The translations under genes were made by a program, and so were the position numbers. From positions 550,501 to 614,500 of the forward strand of contig JALRMN010000027.1 in the NCBI GenBank assembly GCA_024760905.1: a DNA stretch of 64,000 bases, written 5' to 3'. The notes below the pieces were generated by a model. That model did no database searches. It saw nothing but the letters and a program-made list of their open reading frames with translations, and had not been told where the DNA came from. The DNA is from Plotosus lineatus (taxonomy: Eukaryota > Chordata > Actinopteri > Siluriformes > Plotosidae). Positions 1-13,289 of the stretch are shown here, one piece after another (position 1 is the first letter of the stretch; each line of letters opens with the position of its first letter).

Positions 1-223
1 GATCATTTTGACTTGGTCATTTTGCAAGTAGCTCGCATGCTGAAAAAGTGTGTGCACCCCTGTTCTACACCATTTGCACAGTATCTACCGGGTCTCTCAG
101 AGAACCAGCCACAGTTCTCCTGGAAATATTGACTGTTACACTTGATTCTTTATTTACATGTAATTCGCAGCAGCTTCATTATCTTTTAATCTGAAAAGTG
201 ACCTCTGAGATGAAATGAGAGAT

Positions 224-470
224 TTCCTTTTGGCTTTTCCTTTTCTCGGGGGTCGCCACAGTGTATGATTCGCATGTTTGGTTGGGCATAGGTTTTTACC
301 TCGATGCCCATCCTGACACAACCCTTTTAGCAAGGGACAGAAACACACTGACGGCTTTGCAGCTACTCTTTACGAAAGTCAGCAATGGTTCTTTTACACG
401 CTTCTCACCATAGACAGTGAGAGACATGGCCGGCCTTTGATAACCCAGTTAGCTGCACTGGGGGGGACAG
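224..470 (-). repeat. tRNA-derived SINE, body and tail (partial)
   Basis: Read on the minus strand it matches the complete SINE at 33532: 'tgggttatcaaaggccggcc', 'gtctctcactgtctatggtg', 'cttgctaaaagggttgtgtc', then the tail 'tggcgacccccgagaaaagg'. The tRNA head is missing. Confidence 0.75.
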
Positions 471-641
471 TGACCTCTTATATGAAATATACTGCTTTAA
501 TTCTTTATTCACATCCCGTACTAAAATTTTATATGTAACATTTAATTTTGTGCTGAAAAACTAAAGTTTGGAAAGTTAAAGTGTTTTTGTTCTGACTGAC
601 TAATGTACAAATGATTAAAGCATATATATACTGTACTATAT

Positions 642-1110
642 ACAGGGATCCCCCACTTTCCGCAGTTAATTGGGACCAAGATCCCCATACGACCACCGAA
701 ATCAGTGAAGTAGGAGCGACCGCCCCCACTGATGTATACATTCATGTATATGTGTATATAACATCAATAAATACATATTCAATGCCATAAATGCTTATAA
801 TAACAATTAAACAATAAAAAATAATGCATAAGATGGAAATAAAATATAAATACACACACATACAGATACGCGCACACACGCGCATGCACACAAATGCACC
901 TCACAATAATGTAAGTAGTTTTGATGGGAGGTTTTGGGTTGTTTTTTGTTTTGTGTTTGTTTGGAGTTTTTTTGCATAATTGGCCTTGTTTTTTGCTGAT
1001 TTTCCCTAACTTTCCCCTTATTCTTCCTTAATTTACTCATTTTTAAATTTGATGACAATTTAAAAACAAAACAGCGATGCACTGAAGCCACATGAATTGA
1101 AGCGCAAAGT
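642..1110 (+). mobile_element. Miniature inverted-repeat element, copy A
   Basis: Starts acagggatcccccactttcc and matches the element at 24651-25086 along its length, through 'tgatgggaggttttgggtt' and 'gcgatgcactgaagcc' to 'gaagcgcaaagtagcgag'. The right terminal repeat is gone; the sequence passes straight into a SINE body. It has no coding capacity. Confidence 0.75.
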
Positions 1111-1111
1111 A

Positions 1112-1479
<368 letters not shown>

Positions 1480-1981
1480 TGTGGTGTTATGACAATACCG
1501 GAAGCCATGTTACTTCTCACATTAGCTAGCTCAGCCAAACCTACATGCATTGTCTCTCATGTTTATGTTCACTTTCATTCATATTGTACACACCTGTAAT
1601 CTTCTGCAACTACAGCCACAGTGTTTAAAGATTCACTTCAACCATTCAGTGCAAAGCATATCCTGCATCTGAATTGATGAAAGATGAAATTAAAGAATTT
1701 ATTTAACATGATTACTCTCCAAAGATACAAGCCCTGTGTTGTGTGCCCTGGCATTTTTTACCACCAGATAATTACTTGATCAACATCTTCAAACAGGATA
1801 AACATTGGCAAAAGCCTAGCAGTGATCCTCATATGAAAATCACAAGGAAATCCACTCAGTATAACCGAGAGAAAACATGACTTCCCGACATGAGAACGGT
1901 GAGGTCGCAGCAAATTAAGTGACATGCAACTGCCACCACTTTACAACTCTTCACCCCACCCCCTACAGTATTCTCGCTCTC

Positions 1982-1982
<1 letters not shown>

Positions 1983-2013
<31 letters not shown>
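1983..2013. repeat. (TC)n microsatellite
   Basis: Perfect TC run. The 500 bp before it show nothing I recognise. Confidence 0.95.
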
Positions 2014-2016
<3 letters not shown>

Positions 2017-2159
2017 TACACCCACACACCCACACTCACACAGTAAAGTAAACCAATGCTCAGTGTATTCTTTCTGACATTGGCATTTAGTTTTCACTTT
2101 AGATTTTTTTACTTTTCATATACTGTATTAATCCTGTAAGGGAAATTGTTTCTTCTACA

Positions 2160-2197
2160 TTTAACCCACCCAAAGTACTCACACACACACAGACACA

Positions 2198-2258
<61 letters not shown>

Positions 2259-2450
2259 GAGGTACCCCGAGTGTAGTTGGAGTTAGGTGCCTTGCTCAAG
2301 GGCACTTCAGCCATGAAAGTAGAGGAAGGGAAGGTGAAACTAACACACACCCACTGCCACCCATTTTTCTTGTTGGTTCAGGAATCAAACCAGTGACCTT
2401 TTAGGCCAAAAGACAGTTCTCTAATTTTTAGGCTACGGCTTCCCCTGTTG
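2160..2450 (-). repeat. Second tRNA-derived SINE family with internal (CA)n
   Basis: On the minus strand it begins 'gaagccgtagcctaaaaatt' (A-box-like) and has a B-box-like 'ggtttgattcc', then 'gaagtgcccttgagcaaggc', a string common in fish SINEs. A (CA)n run of about 85 bp sits at its far end (2174-2256). Confidence 0.6.
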
Positions 2451-2485
2451 TTTTGTTTCTTGGGATTTGTGATTATTTTTCTTTT

Positions 2486-5400
2486 CCCCTCCTTGAATCT
2501 CCATCTTATCGTGATGGAGGGGTTTGCGTGTTCTAATGATCTTAGGAGCTATGTTGTCGGGGGCATTATGCCCTGGTAAATTCAGTCAAGGCAAACAGGT
2601 CCGAGGTGAAGGTCCAGACAAAGCGTTGTTCAAAAGACCTCTATGAAGAAAATCTCTAGGACACAGTTTCCCTTGCCCGGACGCAGATCACTGGGGTCCC
2701 CCGGAGCCAGGCCTGGGGAAGGGGATTGGAGGCAAGTGGCTTGTGTTTGGGCATCTGCCCATGGAGCCTGGCCAGGCCCAGATCGAAGAGGAGAGATGGG
2801 TTCAGCCTCCAGTTGACCCACCACCTGTGGGAGGGGCTATAGGAGTCAGGTGCAATGTGAGTTGGGTGGAAACAGAAGGCATGGGCTCTGTCAGTCCAAT
2901 CTTCAGCGACTGACTCGGAGTCTTGGAACATGGAATGCCATCTTTCTAGGCTTTGGAACCACCAATCTTGAGGGAGGCTGCACCTTATTCCATTCTGGAG
3001 TTGCTCATGGGGAGATGCAGCGAGCCAATGTGGGCATCTTTGTTGCCCCCGTTTCAGCATCCACACGTTGGGGTTCTCCCCAGTTGGCAAAAGGGTAGCT
3101 TCGCTCCTTCTTCTTGGGAGGAGGAGGGGGGGATTCCTGTCTTGTTTGTGCTTATGCACCAAGTGACAGTTCCAAGTACCCACCCTTCTTGGAGTCTTTA
3201 GGGGTCATGTTGGAGAACACTCCAACAAGAACTCATGCATTGTCCTCGGAGACTTCAGCGTCTCCATGTGGGCAACAAGAGTGTGACCTGGAAGGGTATG
3301 ATTGGAAGGTATGGCCTCTCCAGTATGAATCCGAATTGTGATTCCTTGTTGGACTTCTGTGCTTGTCATAGTTCGACTATTATGAGCACCATGTTCGAAC
3401 ATAAGACTGTCCATAAGTGTATTTGACACCTGGACACACTAGGCTGTAGTTTGAGGATAAACTTTGTCATCATGTCATTGGACCGGCGGCCGCATGTTCT
3501 GAACACTTGGTTGAGGAGAGAAGCTGAGCAGTCAACCAATCACCTTCTTGGTGGTGAATTGGCTCTGATGGCATGGGAGGCTGCCCTGAAGACCTGGCAG
3601 GCCCAAGCGTGTAGTTAGGGTCTTCTGGGAAAGTTTGGCAGAGTCTCCTGTCAGAGGGGACTTTAACTCCCACCTCCGGAGGGTAACGTGGAATCCCAAA
3701 GGGGCCATGTTTCATGTCTCCATTGCGGAGGCAGCAGCCCATAGCCCATCGGTGCCTGTCTTTTCGGTAACCCCTAAACCTGGGGGTGAACACATGCAGT
3801 GAAGCCGTTCATCTGAAAAAGGAAGCCTATCGGGTTTTATTGGCCTGTTGGACTCCTGAGGCAGCAGACAGGTACCAGCAGGCTAAACATGCTGCAACCC
3901 AAGCTGTCACTGATTCAAAATCTTGGGCATTTGAGGAGTTCGGTGAGAGCCTGAAAACCAATTATCGGTTAGCCTCGTAAAGGTTCTGGACCACTATCTA
4001 ATGCCTCAGGAGGAGGGAAGCAGTTCTCCACAAATATTGTTTACAGTGGAAGTTGGGAGCTGTTCACCTTGACAGGAAAAATTGTCCGGAGGTTGAAGGA
4101 ATACTTTGAGGACCTCCTCAATCCTACCATCAAGCCCTCCATGGAGGAGAAATACCCTGGGGATTTGGCTGGGGTTCCACCCATCACTGGAGCTGAGGTC
4201 GCTGAGCTAGTCCAAAAGCTCCTCTGTGGTCGGGCTTCAGGGGTGGATGAGATCTGAATAACTCAGGGCTCTGGATGTTGTAGGACTGTTTTGGTTGACA
4301 CGTCTCTATAATATCGTGTGGTCATCGGGGGTCATACCACTGGATTGGTAAACTGAGGTGGTAGTCCCACTTTTTAAAAAGGGGGACCGGAGGGTGTGCT
4401 CCAATTATCATGGAATCACACTCCTCAGCCTTCTCGGGCAAAGTCTATGTAGGGGTGCTGGAGAGGAGGATCTGACAAAATGTTGAACCTCGGATTCAGG
4501 AGAAACAATGTGGTTTTCACCCTGGAAGTGGCACTCTCGACCAACTCTATACGCTCCACAGGATCCTGGAGGGGGCAATGGGAGTTTTCCCAATCTGTCC
4601 ACATGTGTTTTGTGGACTTGGAGAAGGCTTTCAACTGTGTCCGTTGGGTAATCTTATGAGGCATGCTCTGAGAGTACGACAATCTGGACCCATTGATACA
4701 GGCCATTCGGTCACCGTATCACCAGAGCCAGAGTTTGGCCTGCATTGGTAACAACAGGTCGAATTTGTTTCTGGTGAAGGTTGGAGTCTGCCAAGGCGAT
4801 CCTTTGTCACTGATTCTGTTCATAATTTTTATAGACAGAATTTCTAGGCACAGCGGTGTCGAGGGTTTCTGGTTTGATGGACATCGGATCTCGTCTCTGC
4901 TTTTTGTGGATGACATTGTCTTTCTGGCTTCATCAGTCTGGGACCTCCAGCTCTCATTGCAGTGATTCGTAGTCAAGTGCGACATGTCCGGGATGAGAAC
5001 CAGGACCTACAAGTCCGAGGCCATGGTTCTCAGCTGGAATAGGGTGGAATTCAACTTCCGGGTCTGGAATGAGGTTCTGCCTCAAGTGGAGGAGTTCAAG
5101 TGTCTCAGGGTCTTGTTCATGAGTGAGGGAAGGATGGACTGAGGGATCGACAGGCGGATCTCTGCAGCCTCTGCTGTAAAGTGGAGCCTGTATCGGTCCA
5201 TCATGGTGAATGGGGAGGTGAGCTGCATGGCAAAGCTCTCAATTTACCAGTCAATCTACAATCCAACCATCACCTTTGGTCACAAGCTTTGGGTAGTGAC
5301 TGAAAGAACAAGATTGTTGATATAAGCAGGAGAAATTAGCTTCCTTCACAGAGTGTGTGTGTGGGTGGGTGGGGTCCCAGAGCTTCCCCTTAGAGATAGG

Positions 5401-5690
5401 GTGAGAAATACAGCCATCCAAAAGGAGCTTGGAACTGCTATCAGTTGAGGTGTTAGAATGCCTCCTAAACGCCTCCCTGGTGTGGTGTTTCGGGGATGTC
5501 CAACCAGGAAGATACCCAGGGTTGATCTGGAACACGGTGGAGGGATTATGTCTCATGGAACACTTCGGTAACCCTTGGAACAGCGGGAGGAAGTGGCTGG
5601 AGGGAGGGACATCTGGACCTCGCCGGGTAGGCTGCTGCCCCTGCGACCCAAGTCCAAAATAAGTGGAAGAAGATGAATGAATAAATTAAT
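2486..5690 (+). mobile_element. Non-LTR retrotransposon, CR1/Rex1-like, copy 1 (decayed)
   Basis: Begins with the same 5' hairpin as copy 2 (cccctccttgaatctccatc) and ends with the same 3' tail region before an (ATGA)n tail. Fragments of an endonuclease (near 3240-3420) and a reverse transcriptase (for example LEDLLNP-like text near 4100, 'LSLILFIIFIDRISR' at about 4800, 'SSLLFVDDIVFLAS' at about 4890) are broken by many stops and shifts. FVDD stands where copy 2 has FADD. The Rex1-like name is from memory of fish elements; the clade needs a database search. Confidence 0.8.
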
Positions 5691-5787
5691 TTTCTTTTGG
5701 TTGCTGGTTTTATGACAGTCTTTACTGGTCATCTAAACTCTTCTGATTTGACTATGATTTTGCTGCATGTTTTTGGTATACTGCTTT

Positions 5788-5805
5788 CATTATTATTATT
5801 ATAAT

Positions 5806-5838
<33 letters not shown>
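5788..5838. repeat. (ATT)n/(AAT)n microsatellite
   Basis: Short ATT block followed by AAT block. No gene is recognised in 5690-7130. Confidence 0.9.
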
Positions 5839-5839
<1 letters not shown>

Positions 5840-7128
5840 CAACTATTTTATTACAAATGCAACAGTTTACTGACTGTTTCTTGCCTGAAGGCCAAACTTT
5901 TCAGTGTGTTAATATTGGCCTTTTTCTGACAGGCCTATTACATCAAACAAAAAAATTAACTGCGGGAAATTGGTACATGTTGAGCTGTAAATTGAACTGA
6001 TGTACAGCTTGGTACATGTATGCTCTATGTTTTTTTCTTGCAAAAGAGATGTGGTAACTCTGGGGTTACGGTGTTATAAGAAGGCAGATGACACCTCCTT
6101 AAGGTGTTTGAGTGTTGCAACAGTGCAGCCTCTGCTCTGCTCCACATTGTTCAATCTCTAGAGCCAGGGCTTTCAGTACAGGTATTAACTGTATTTCTTT
6201 ACACATTTTCATGGCAGACTCAGTTCAATTTACCAAGAGGTGTGGTAGTCATTCCATATGAACTCAACCAGTAGTCCCCAAATGACCGACTCTGATTTGG
6301 CTCTAATTTATTTTGGAGATACCGCTATATGAATACTGTACACGTGCAAAAAATGTTAATACTCCAAAGGGTTTCAGAGATATGGCCCCACAAAAAGTGG
6401 ATGCCATACCATAGCAGTGTAGGCCTACAAGCGTGATCTTAAAATGAGCGTTCAAAGATCCCAACCCCTCTAGCGCAAGAGCTTTTATACCCTCATCAAT
6501 TCTCTCTTATAAATTTCCATTAATTCCTGGCTAAATGAATGAGATACTGGCTGAGAGATTGTTTACAGGCTTTTCCAGTATGCTGAGGCTAAGCTGGTGA
6601 CCTTTTCCCCACTCCCGTAATGCTCAGCAAAATGCCTTAACAGTAGGACTTCATTCAGACATCATGTTTCTTCTGTGCTCGGCAGCTTTGTGCTATGGAG
6701 AAGCAACTTCCAGGATCTCGTCTGGGGAGAGGTTTTCTAGCACGTCACCCAGATCCCTTTTAATCCTCAACCGACCAAGCTATTTTGGTGAGTAATATGA
6801 CCGAGTGGGGTCATTTGTGACCCCATTGACTTTATATAGGATTATTTCCATAAATTATTGTTTTAGGGTTCGTCATATTTATTTCACTATCTAATATATT
6901 TGTGCATCATCTTAGGTAATAAGGTATGGAATTTGATATATTTTTACAAAAAAGCAGCCAAAAACATATAATTATCGAACAATATTACATTTATTTGGAC
7001 AACCCTTGGCATGTTTGAGAGTGCCAGTCTTGCTTTACCATGTCTACATATGACAGAAGAGTGAGCTGGTCATAAAAACCAAAAATTGAGCTGTGCTCCT
7101 CTCTCCCATTGTTTGGTTTCATCTCTTT
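5840..7128. other. Intergenic, nothing recognised
   Basis: AT-rich sequence with no long open frame, no RNA gene and no repeat family that I can name. Confidence 0.5.
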
Positions 7129-7129
7129 G

Positions 7130-9062
7130 GTCTTCTCAACCATACTGTTGTTCACAAATGCTGACCTCTGCTTTTAGTCTAGCTTCCACTAATCTTTGCC
7201 ATAACTTCATTGTATGGCTCATCAACTTTATCCCTCTGTCGTTGCCACAACTCTGCTTGTCTACCTTGTGCATAAAAATGGGTACCAGCGCACTTCTCCT
7301 CCATTCCTCTGACATCCTCTCACTCTCTGAGACCTTGTCAAATGTTCTTGTCAGAAAATCTACTGCTACCTCGCCTAGACACTTCCATACCTCCACAGGT
7401 ATGTCATCAGGACCAACTGCCTTTCCATTCTTCACCCTTACTAATCTTTGCTACTTCCTGGTCCTCGACGTTCACCTCTTCTCTTTTTTTCTCTCTCATT
7501 TTCCTCATTCATCAGCTCTTCAAAGTCCTATTTCCATTTTCCCAGCACACTTCTGTCATCAGTCAATACATTTCCCACTCTGTCCTTAATCACTCTAACT
7601 TGCTGCACATCCTTCCCATCCCTATTTCTCTGCTTTGCCAAGCTGTATAAATCATTTTCTCCATCCATCCTGTCCAACCTATCATACAAGTCATCATACT
7701 GTTTGGCCTTTGACACCGCTACTTTTGCCTTACGCTGTGTCTCCATGTATTCCTGTTTACTCTCTTCGGTTCTCTCAATATCCCACTTCTTCGTAGCTAA
7801 CCTCTTCCTTTGTACACAGTCCTGCACTTCCGGAATTCCATCACCAAGTTTCCTTATCTACTTTCCTTCCAGATGACACACCAAGTACTCTCCTACCTTT
7901 CTCCCTGATCACATTAGCTGGAGTTGTCCAGTCATATGGAAGTACTTCCTGACCACCCAAAGCCTGTTTCAACTCCTCCTTGAAGACAACCCGGCAGTCT
8001 TCTTTTTTCAGCTTCCACCACTTTGTCTTTTGCTCTGCCTTCTTCACCTTCCTCACCATCAGCGTCATCCTGCACACCACCATTCTATGCTGTTTGGCAA
8101 CACTCTCACCCACTTCTACTTTGCAGTCACTGACTTCCTTCAGATTACATCGCCTACACAAGATGTAGTCCACCTGTGTGCTCCAACCTCCGCTTTTAGA
8201 GTCACCCTATGCTCCTGTCTCTCCCGGAAGAAAGTATTCACCACAGCCATTTCCATCCTTTTTGCAAAATCTATCAACATTCAACATCTGTCCTTCTGTG
8301 TTCCTGTCCTGGATACCAAACCTGCCCATCACTTCCTCGTCCCCTCTGTTTTTTGCACCGACATGTCCATTGAAGTCTGCCGCAATGACCACTCTTTCAC
8401 CTCTGGGGATACTCTGCATCACTTCATCTAACTCACTCTAGAATATCTCCTTCTCTTCTAGCTCACAGTCTGCCTGTAGGGCATAAGCACTAACAACATT
8501 GAACATCAAGCCTTCAATTTCTAACTTGTCTGACACGCTTTTCATTTCTAGAACATTCCTGACCAAACACTCCTTCAAGATGACTCATACTCCAGTTTTC
8601 TTTCCGTCCACACCATAAAACCAGCTTAAGCCCTGCTCCTAAGCTTCTAGCCTTGCTACCTTTCCACCTGGTCTCCTGAACACACAGTATGTCGACCTTC
8701 CTCCTCTGCGTCATGTCAGCCAGCTCTCTCCCTTTTCCTATCATAGTTCCAACATTCAAAATCCCTATTCTCAGTCCTAGACTCTTCTCTCTTTGCCTAC
8801 GGACACGCCTCCCCCGCCTCTCCTTCTTCGACTTCTTCAACCAACAGTAGTCCAATACCCACTCGCACCCTGTCGGTTAACAGCACTGATGGCGGTCGTT
8901 GTTAACCCGGGCCTCGATCTATCCGGTATGGATTTCTTTGTACTGACTAGAATGTTATATTTGGCATTGGTTTTATGCCGGATGCCCTTCCTGACGCAAC
9001 CCTCTGCATTTATCCGGGCTTGGGACCAGCGTGAGGGCGGACACTGGCATGTGCCCCCCTCA
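7130..9062 (-). mobile_element. RTE-like LINE, 5' portion only (copy a)
   Basis: Minus-strand reading gives the 5'UTR, an endonuclease (VDILCVQETRWKGSKA, ADFNGHVGA, VDYILCRRCNLKEVSDCK) and the start of the reverse transcriptase ([38 protein letters not shown]), stopping near 7135. Frames are broken in several places. The endonuclease is of the type also found in the bovine CFDP2/BovB lineage, which places it in or near RTE. The 3' half is missing, unusual for a LINE, which normally loses its 5' end. Confidence 0.82.
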
Positions 9063-9063
9063 C

Positions 9064-9175
9064 GGCTGCATTTGTGTCAGGAAAGGCATCTGACATAAAA
9101 ACCTATGCCAAATCAAACATGCGAATCATAGATTCGCTGTGGTGACCCCTGAGAAAACGGGAACAGCCGAAAGTA
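9064..9175 (+). repeat. SINE tail fragment
   Basis: Carries 'tctgacataaaaacctatgc' and 'ggtgacccctgagaaaacgg', the last third of the SINE family seen whole at 33532. Confidence 0.65.
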
Positions 9176-9468
9176 GAATACGATTACATTATCTATCTGT
9201 CATCTTACATTTTGCACTCAAGGATTTGCACAGGATTTCAGAATCAAAGTCAAAAAAGAGCAGTATTTATTCACATCTTTATGATGCATGTGAGCTGAAA
9301 AAAAATTGACTTGCATGGTTTCTGCAACAATCTTATCTTACTCTGTGTGATTGCGAGATTGGTTTAGTTATGCTTGTTTAGCTTCTGTCACTTTACCTAG
9401 AATTGGCTTTTAAACCTTTTAGGCTTCATCATTTATCTCATTTCTCTTGAAAACAAAAAGCAAATAAA

Positions 9469-12400
9469 CCCCTCCTTGAATCGCCACCTTATCGTGGTGG
9501 AGGGGTTTGCATGACCTAATGATCCTCGGAACTATGTTGTCGGGGGCAAATGCCCCTGGTAGGGTCACCCAAGGCAAACAGGTCCGGGGTGAAGGTCCAG
9601 ACAAAGTGCGATTCAACACAAACCCCTATGATACATGAGCCAACATAGGAACCAGTCTCCCTTGCCCGGACGCGGGTCACCTTGGTTCCCTCCTGGAGCC
9701 AGGCCCAGGGGAGGGGCTCGAAGGCAAGCGCCTGGTGGTCGGGCTTATGCCCATGGAGCCTGGCTGGGCCTAGCCCGAAAAGGAGACATGGGTCCACCCT
9801 CCCATGGACCCACCACCCATGGGAGGAGTTTTAGGGGTCGGGTGCAGTGTGAGTTGGGTGGCAGCCAAAGGCATGGGTTCTGTCGGACTGATCCTTGGCT
9901 ACTTACTCTGACCCTCGGGACATGGAATGTCACCTCTCTGGCGGGAAAGGAGCCTGATTTGGTGCGTGAGGTGGAGAGATACCGACTAGATATAGTCGGG
10001 CTCACCTCAACGCATAGCTTGGGCTCTGGAACCATCCATCTCGAAAGAGGCTGGACCTTCTTCTATTCTGGAGTTGCTCATGGGGATAGGCGGCGAGCCG
10101 GTGTGGGTATTCTTGTTGCCCCCCGTCTCGGTGCCCAAATGTTGGGGTTCTCCCCGGTTGACGAAAGGGTAGCTTCCCCTCCGTCTTCGGGTGGGGGGGG
10201 GGGGTCCTGACTGTTATTTGTGCTTACGCACTAAATGACAGTTCAGAGTACCCAAACTTTTTGGAGTCTTTTGGGGGGTTGGAGTACGCTCCCCCGGGAG
10301 ACTTGCTCGTTGTCTTGGGAGACTTCAACGCCCATGTGGGCAACGATAGTGTGACCTGGAAGGGTGTGATCGGTAGGTACGGCCTCTCCAGTCTGAATCC
10401 GAATGGTGTTTCGTTGTTGGACTTCTGTGCTCGTCATAGTTTGTCTATCACGAACACCATGTTTGAACATATGGACACCCTTAAGTGCACTTGGCACCAG
10501 GACACCCTAGGTCGCAGTTCGATGATTGACTTTGTAGTCGTGTCATCGGACTTGTGACCATATGTTCTGGACACTCGGGTGAAGAGAGGAGCTGAGCTGT
10601 ATACCGATCACTACCTGGTGGTGAGTTGGCTTCGGTGGTGTGGGAGGTTACCTTCCAGACCTGGCAGGCCCAAGCGTGTAATCAGGGTCTGCTGGGAACG
10701 TTTGGCGGAGCCCCCGTCTGAGAGGCCTTTAACTCCCACCTCCGGCAGAGCTACAACCACGTTCCGGAGGAGGCGGGGGACATGGAATCTGAATGGGCCA
10801 TGTTTCATGCCTCCATTGCTGAGGCGGCAGCCCACAGCTGTGGCCGTAAGGTCGTCGGTGCTTGTCGTGGCAGTAATCCCCGAACCCGGTGGTGGACACC
10901 TGCGGTGAAGGGGGCCGTCCAGCTGAAGAAGGAGGCCGATCGGGTTTTATTAGCCTGTGGGACTCCTGAGGCAGCAAACGGGTACCGGCAGGCCAAACGT
11001 GCTGCAAGCTGAGGCTGTCGCAGATGCAAAATCTCGGGCGTGGGAGGAGTTCGGCGAGGGCCTGGAGAGTGATTATCGGTTGGCCTCAAAAAGGTTCTGG
11101 GCCACCATCCGGTGCCTCAGGAGGGGGAAGCAGTTCTTCACAAATACTGTTTACGGTGGAGGTGGGGAGCTGCTTACTTTAACTGGGGATGTTGTTGAGA
11201 GGAGGAGGGAAGACTTTGAGGACCATCTCAATCCCACCAACATGCCCTCCGTGGAAGAAGAAGACCCTGGGGGTTTGGGTGGGGGTCCGCCCATCACTGG
11301 AGTGGAGGTCACTGAGGTTGTCAAAAAGCACCTCGGTGGTCGAGCTCCGGGGTTGGACGAGATCCGCCCGGAATATCTCAGGGCTCTGGATGTTGTAGGA
11401 CTGTCTTGGTTGACACGTCTCTGTAACATCGCGTGGTCATCAGGGGCTTTACCTCTGGATTGGCAAACTGGGGTGGTGGTCCCAATTTTTTAAGAAGGGG
11501 ACCGGAGGGTGTGTTCCAATTATCGGGAATTACACTCCTCAGCCTACCTGGGAAAGTCTATGCAGGGGTACTAGAGAGGAAGATCCGACCGATAGTCGAA
11601 CCTCGGATTCAGGAGGAACAATGTGGTTTTCGTCCTGGCCGCAGCACTCTTGACCAACTCTATACGCTCCACAGGATTCTGGAGGGGGCATGGGAGTTTG
11701 CCCAATCTGTCCACATGTGCTTTGTGGATTTGGAGAAGGCTTTCGACCGTGTCCCTCAAAAGATCTTGTGGGGCGTGCTCCGAGAGTACGGCGTTCCGGA
11801 TCCGTTGCTACGAGCTATTCGGTCGCTGTATCACCGGAGCCAGAGTTTGGTCCGTATTGGTAACAGCAGGTCGGATTCGTTTCCAGTGGGAGTTGGAGTC
11901 CACCAAGGCTGTCTTTTGTCACCGATTCTGTTCATAATTTTTATGGACAGAATTTCTAGGCGCAGTCGAGGCGATGAGGGGTTCTGGTTTGGTGGCCATC
12001 GGATATCGTCTCTGATTTTTGCGGATGATGTTGTCCTTTTGGCTTCATCAAGTCGGGCCCTCCAGCTCTCATTGGAGCGATTCGCAGCTGAGTGCGAAGC
12101 AGCCGGGATGAAGATCAGTACCTCCAAGTCCGAGGCCATGGTTCTCAGTCGGACAATGGTGGAATGCACCCTCCGGGTCGGGAATGAGGTCCTGCCCCAA
12201 GTGGAGGAGTTTAAGTATCTTGGGGTCTTGTTTACGAGTGAGGGAAGGATGGAGCGAGAGATCGACAGACGGATCGCTGCAGCCTCTGCTGTTAAGCGGT
12301 GCCTGTACCGGTCCGTCGTGGTGAAAAAGGAACTGAGCCGCAAGGCGAAGCTCTCAATTTACCAGTCGATCTATGTTCCAACCCTCACCTATGGTCACGA

Positions 12401-12860
12401 GCTTTGAGTAATGACCGAAAGAACAAGCTCACGGATACAAGCGGCTGAAATGAGCTTCCTTCGGCGGGTGGCGGGGTTCTCCCTTAGAGATAAGGTGAGA
12501 AGCTCCGCCATCCGGGGAGAGCTCTGAGTAGATCCGCTGCTCCTCCACATTGAGAGGGGCCAGTTGAGGTGGCTCGGGCATCTGGTCAGAATGCCCCCCG
12601 GACGCCTCCCTGGTGTGGTGTTTCGGGCATGTCCAACCGGGAAGAGACCCCGGGGTCGACCTAGAATACGCTGGAGGGACTATGTCTCTCGGCTTGTCTG
12701 GGACCGCCTCGGTGTCCCCCCGGGAGAGTTGGAGGAAATGGCTCGGGAGAGGGACGTCTGGACCTCTTTGCTGAGGTTGCTGCCCCCGCGACCCGACCCT
12801 GGACTAAGCGGAAGATGATGATGATGGTGATGATGACAACAACAACAACAACAACATGTA
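9469..12860 (+). mobile_element. Non-LTR retrotransposon, CR1/Rex1-like, copy 2 (nearly full length, inactive)
   Basis: About 3.35 kb. 5' hairpin at 9469-9505; endonuclease region from about 9900 ([41 protein letters not shown]); reverse transcriptase from about 11300 (GRAPGLDEIRPEYLRALDVV, EEQCGFRPGRSTLDQLYTLH, CFVDLEKAFDRVPQK, FADD at 12018-12029, VEEFKYLGVLFTSEGRMERE); C-terminal RRPRGRPRIRWRDYVSRL-type segment; tail 'actaagcggaagatgatgat' then (ACA)n. The longest open stretch is 324 codons (11433-12407). Stops and shifts elsewhere make it dead. Together these domains copy element RNA into chromosomal nicks. Confidence 0.88.
11433..12407 (+). pseudogene. Reverse transcriptase segment of Rex1-like copy 2
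   Basis: 324-codon open stretch covering the fingers and palm, with the catalytic FADD box intact. It ends at a TGA (position 12404-12406) where other copies read Trp in 'LTYGHELWVMTERT', so a single base change closed it. The N-terminal part is in another frame because of a shift near 11490 (poly-T). Part of the mobile element, not a host gene. Confidence 0.8.
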
Positions 12861-12892
12861 CGCCGCATTTAGGTTTTCAAAAGGTTTCTTCA

Positions 12893-13108
12893 GAGAAGAT
12901 TTATATTGGTAGTAGGATGCTGAGGTTGGAACTACCAGGCAGAAGGCCTAGAGGAAGACCAAAAGAGACGATTCATGGATGTAGTGAAGCAGGACATGAA
13001 GGTAGCTGGTATAAGAGAAGAAGATGCAAAGGATTGGGTGAGATGGAGGCAGATGATTCGCTGTGGCGACCCCTGAAGGGAAAAGCCGAAATTAAAAGAA
13101 GAAGAAAC
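12893..13108 (+). mobile_element. RTE-like LINE 3' end (copy b)
   Basis: 5'-truncated: starts in the HVQRR..EYIGR region, then 'LRLELPGRRPRGRPK'-like text, and ends with the family tail 'tggcgacccctgaagggaaa' and an A-rich run. It ends about 180 bp before the first exon of MHC gene 1. Confidence 0.85.
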
Positions 13109-13289
13109 CAGGATGAGCTTCCATTCCAGGGCACTCGGTGGTGGTAATGCACCAAGTAATAAGATATGATACAAAGAGGAAGAACAAAAACGAATTTGAG
13201 TGGGAAAGTTTGAAAAAGTTTTCAGGAGCACGAAGGAGTTGAACGGGAAGAAGTTGAGTGGGAACGAGTTCCGTTCGTTAATTTAAGTT

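Noticed and set aside
2850..3430. Several 60-180 codon open frames on both strands
   Set aside because: They are frames of the decayed Rex1-like LINE copy 1 or antisense shadows; no independent gene features.
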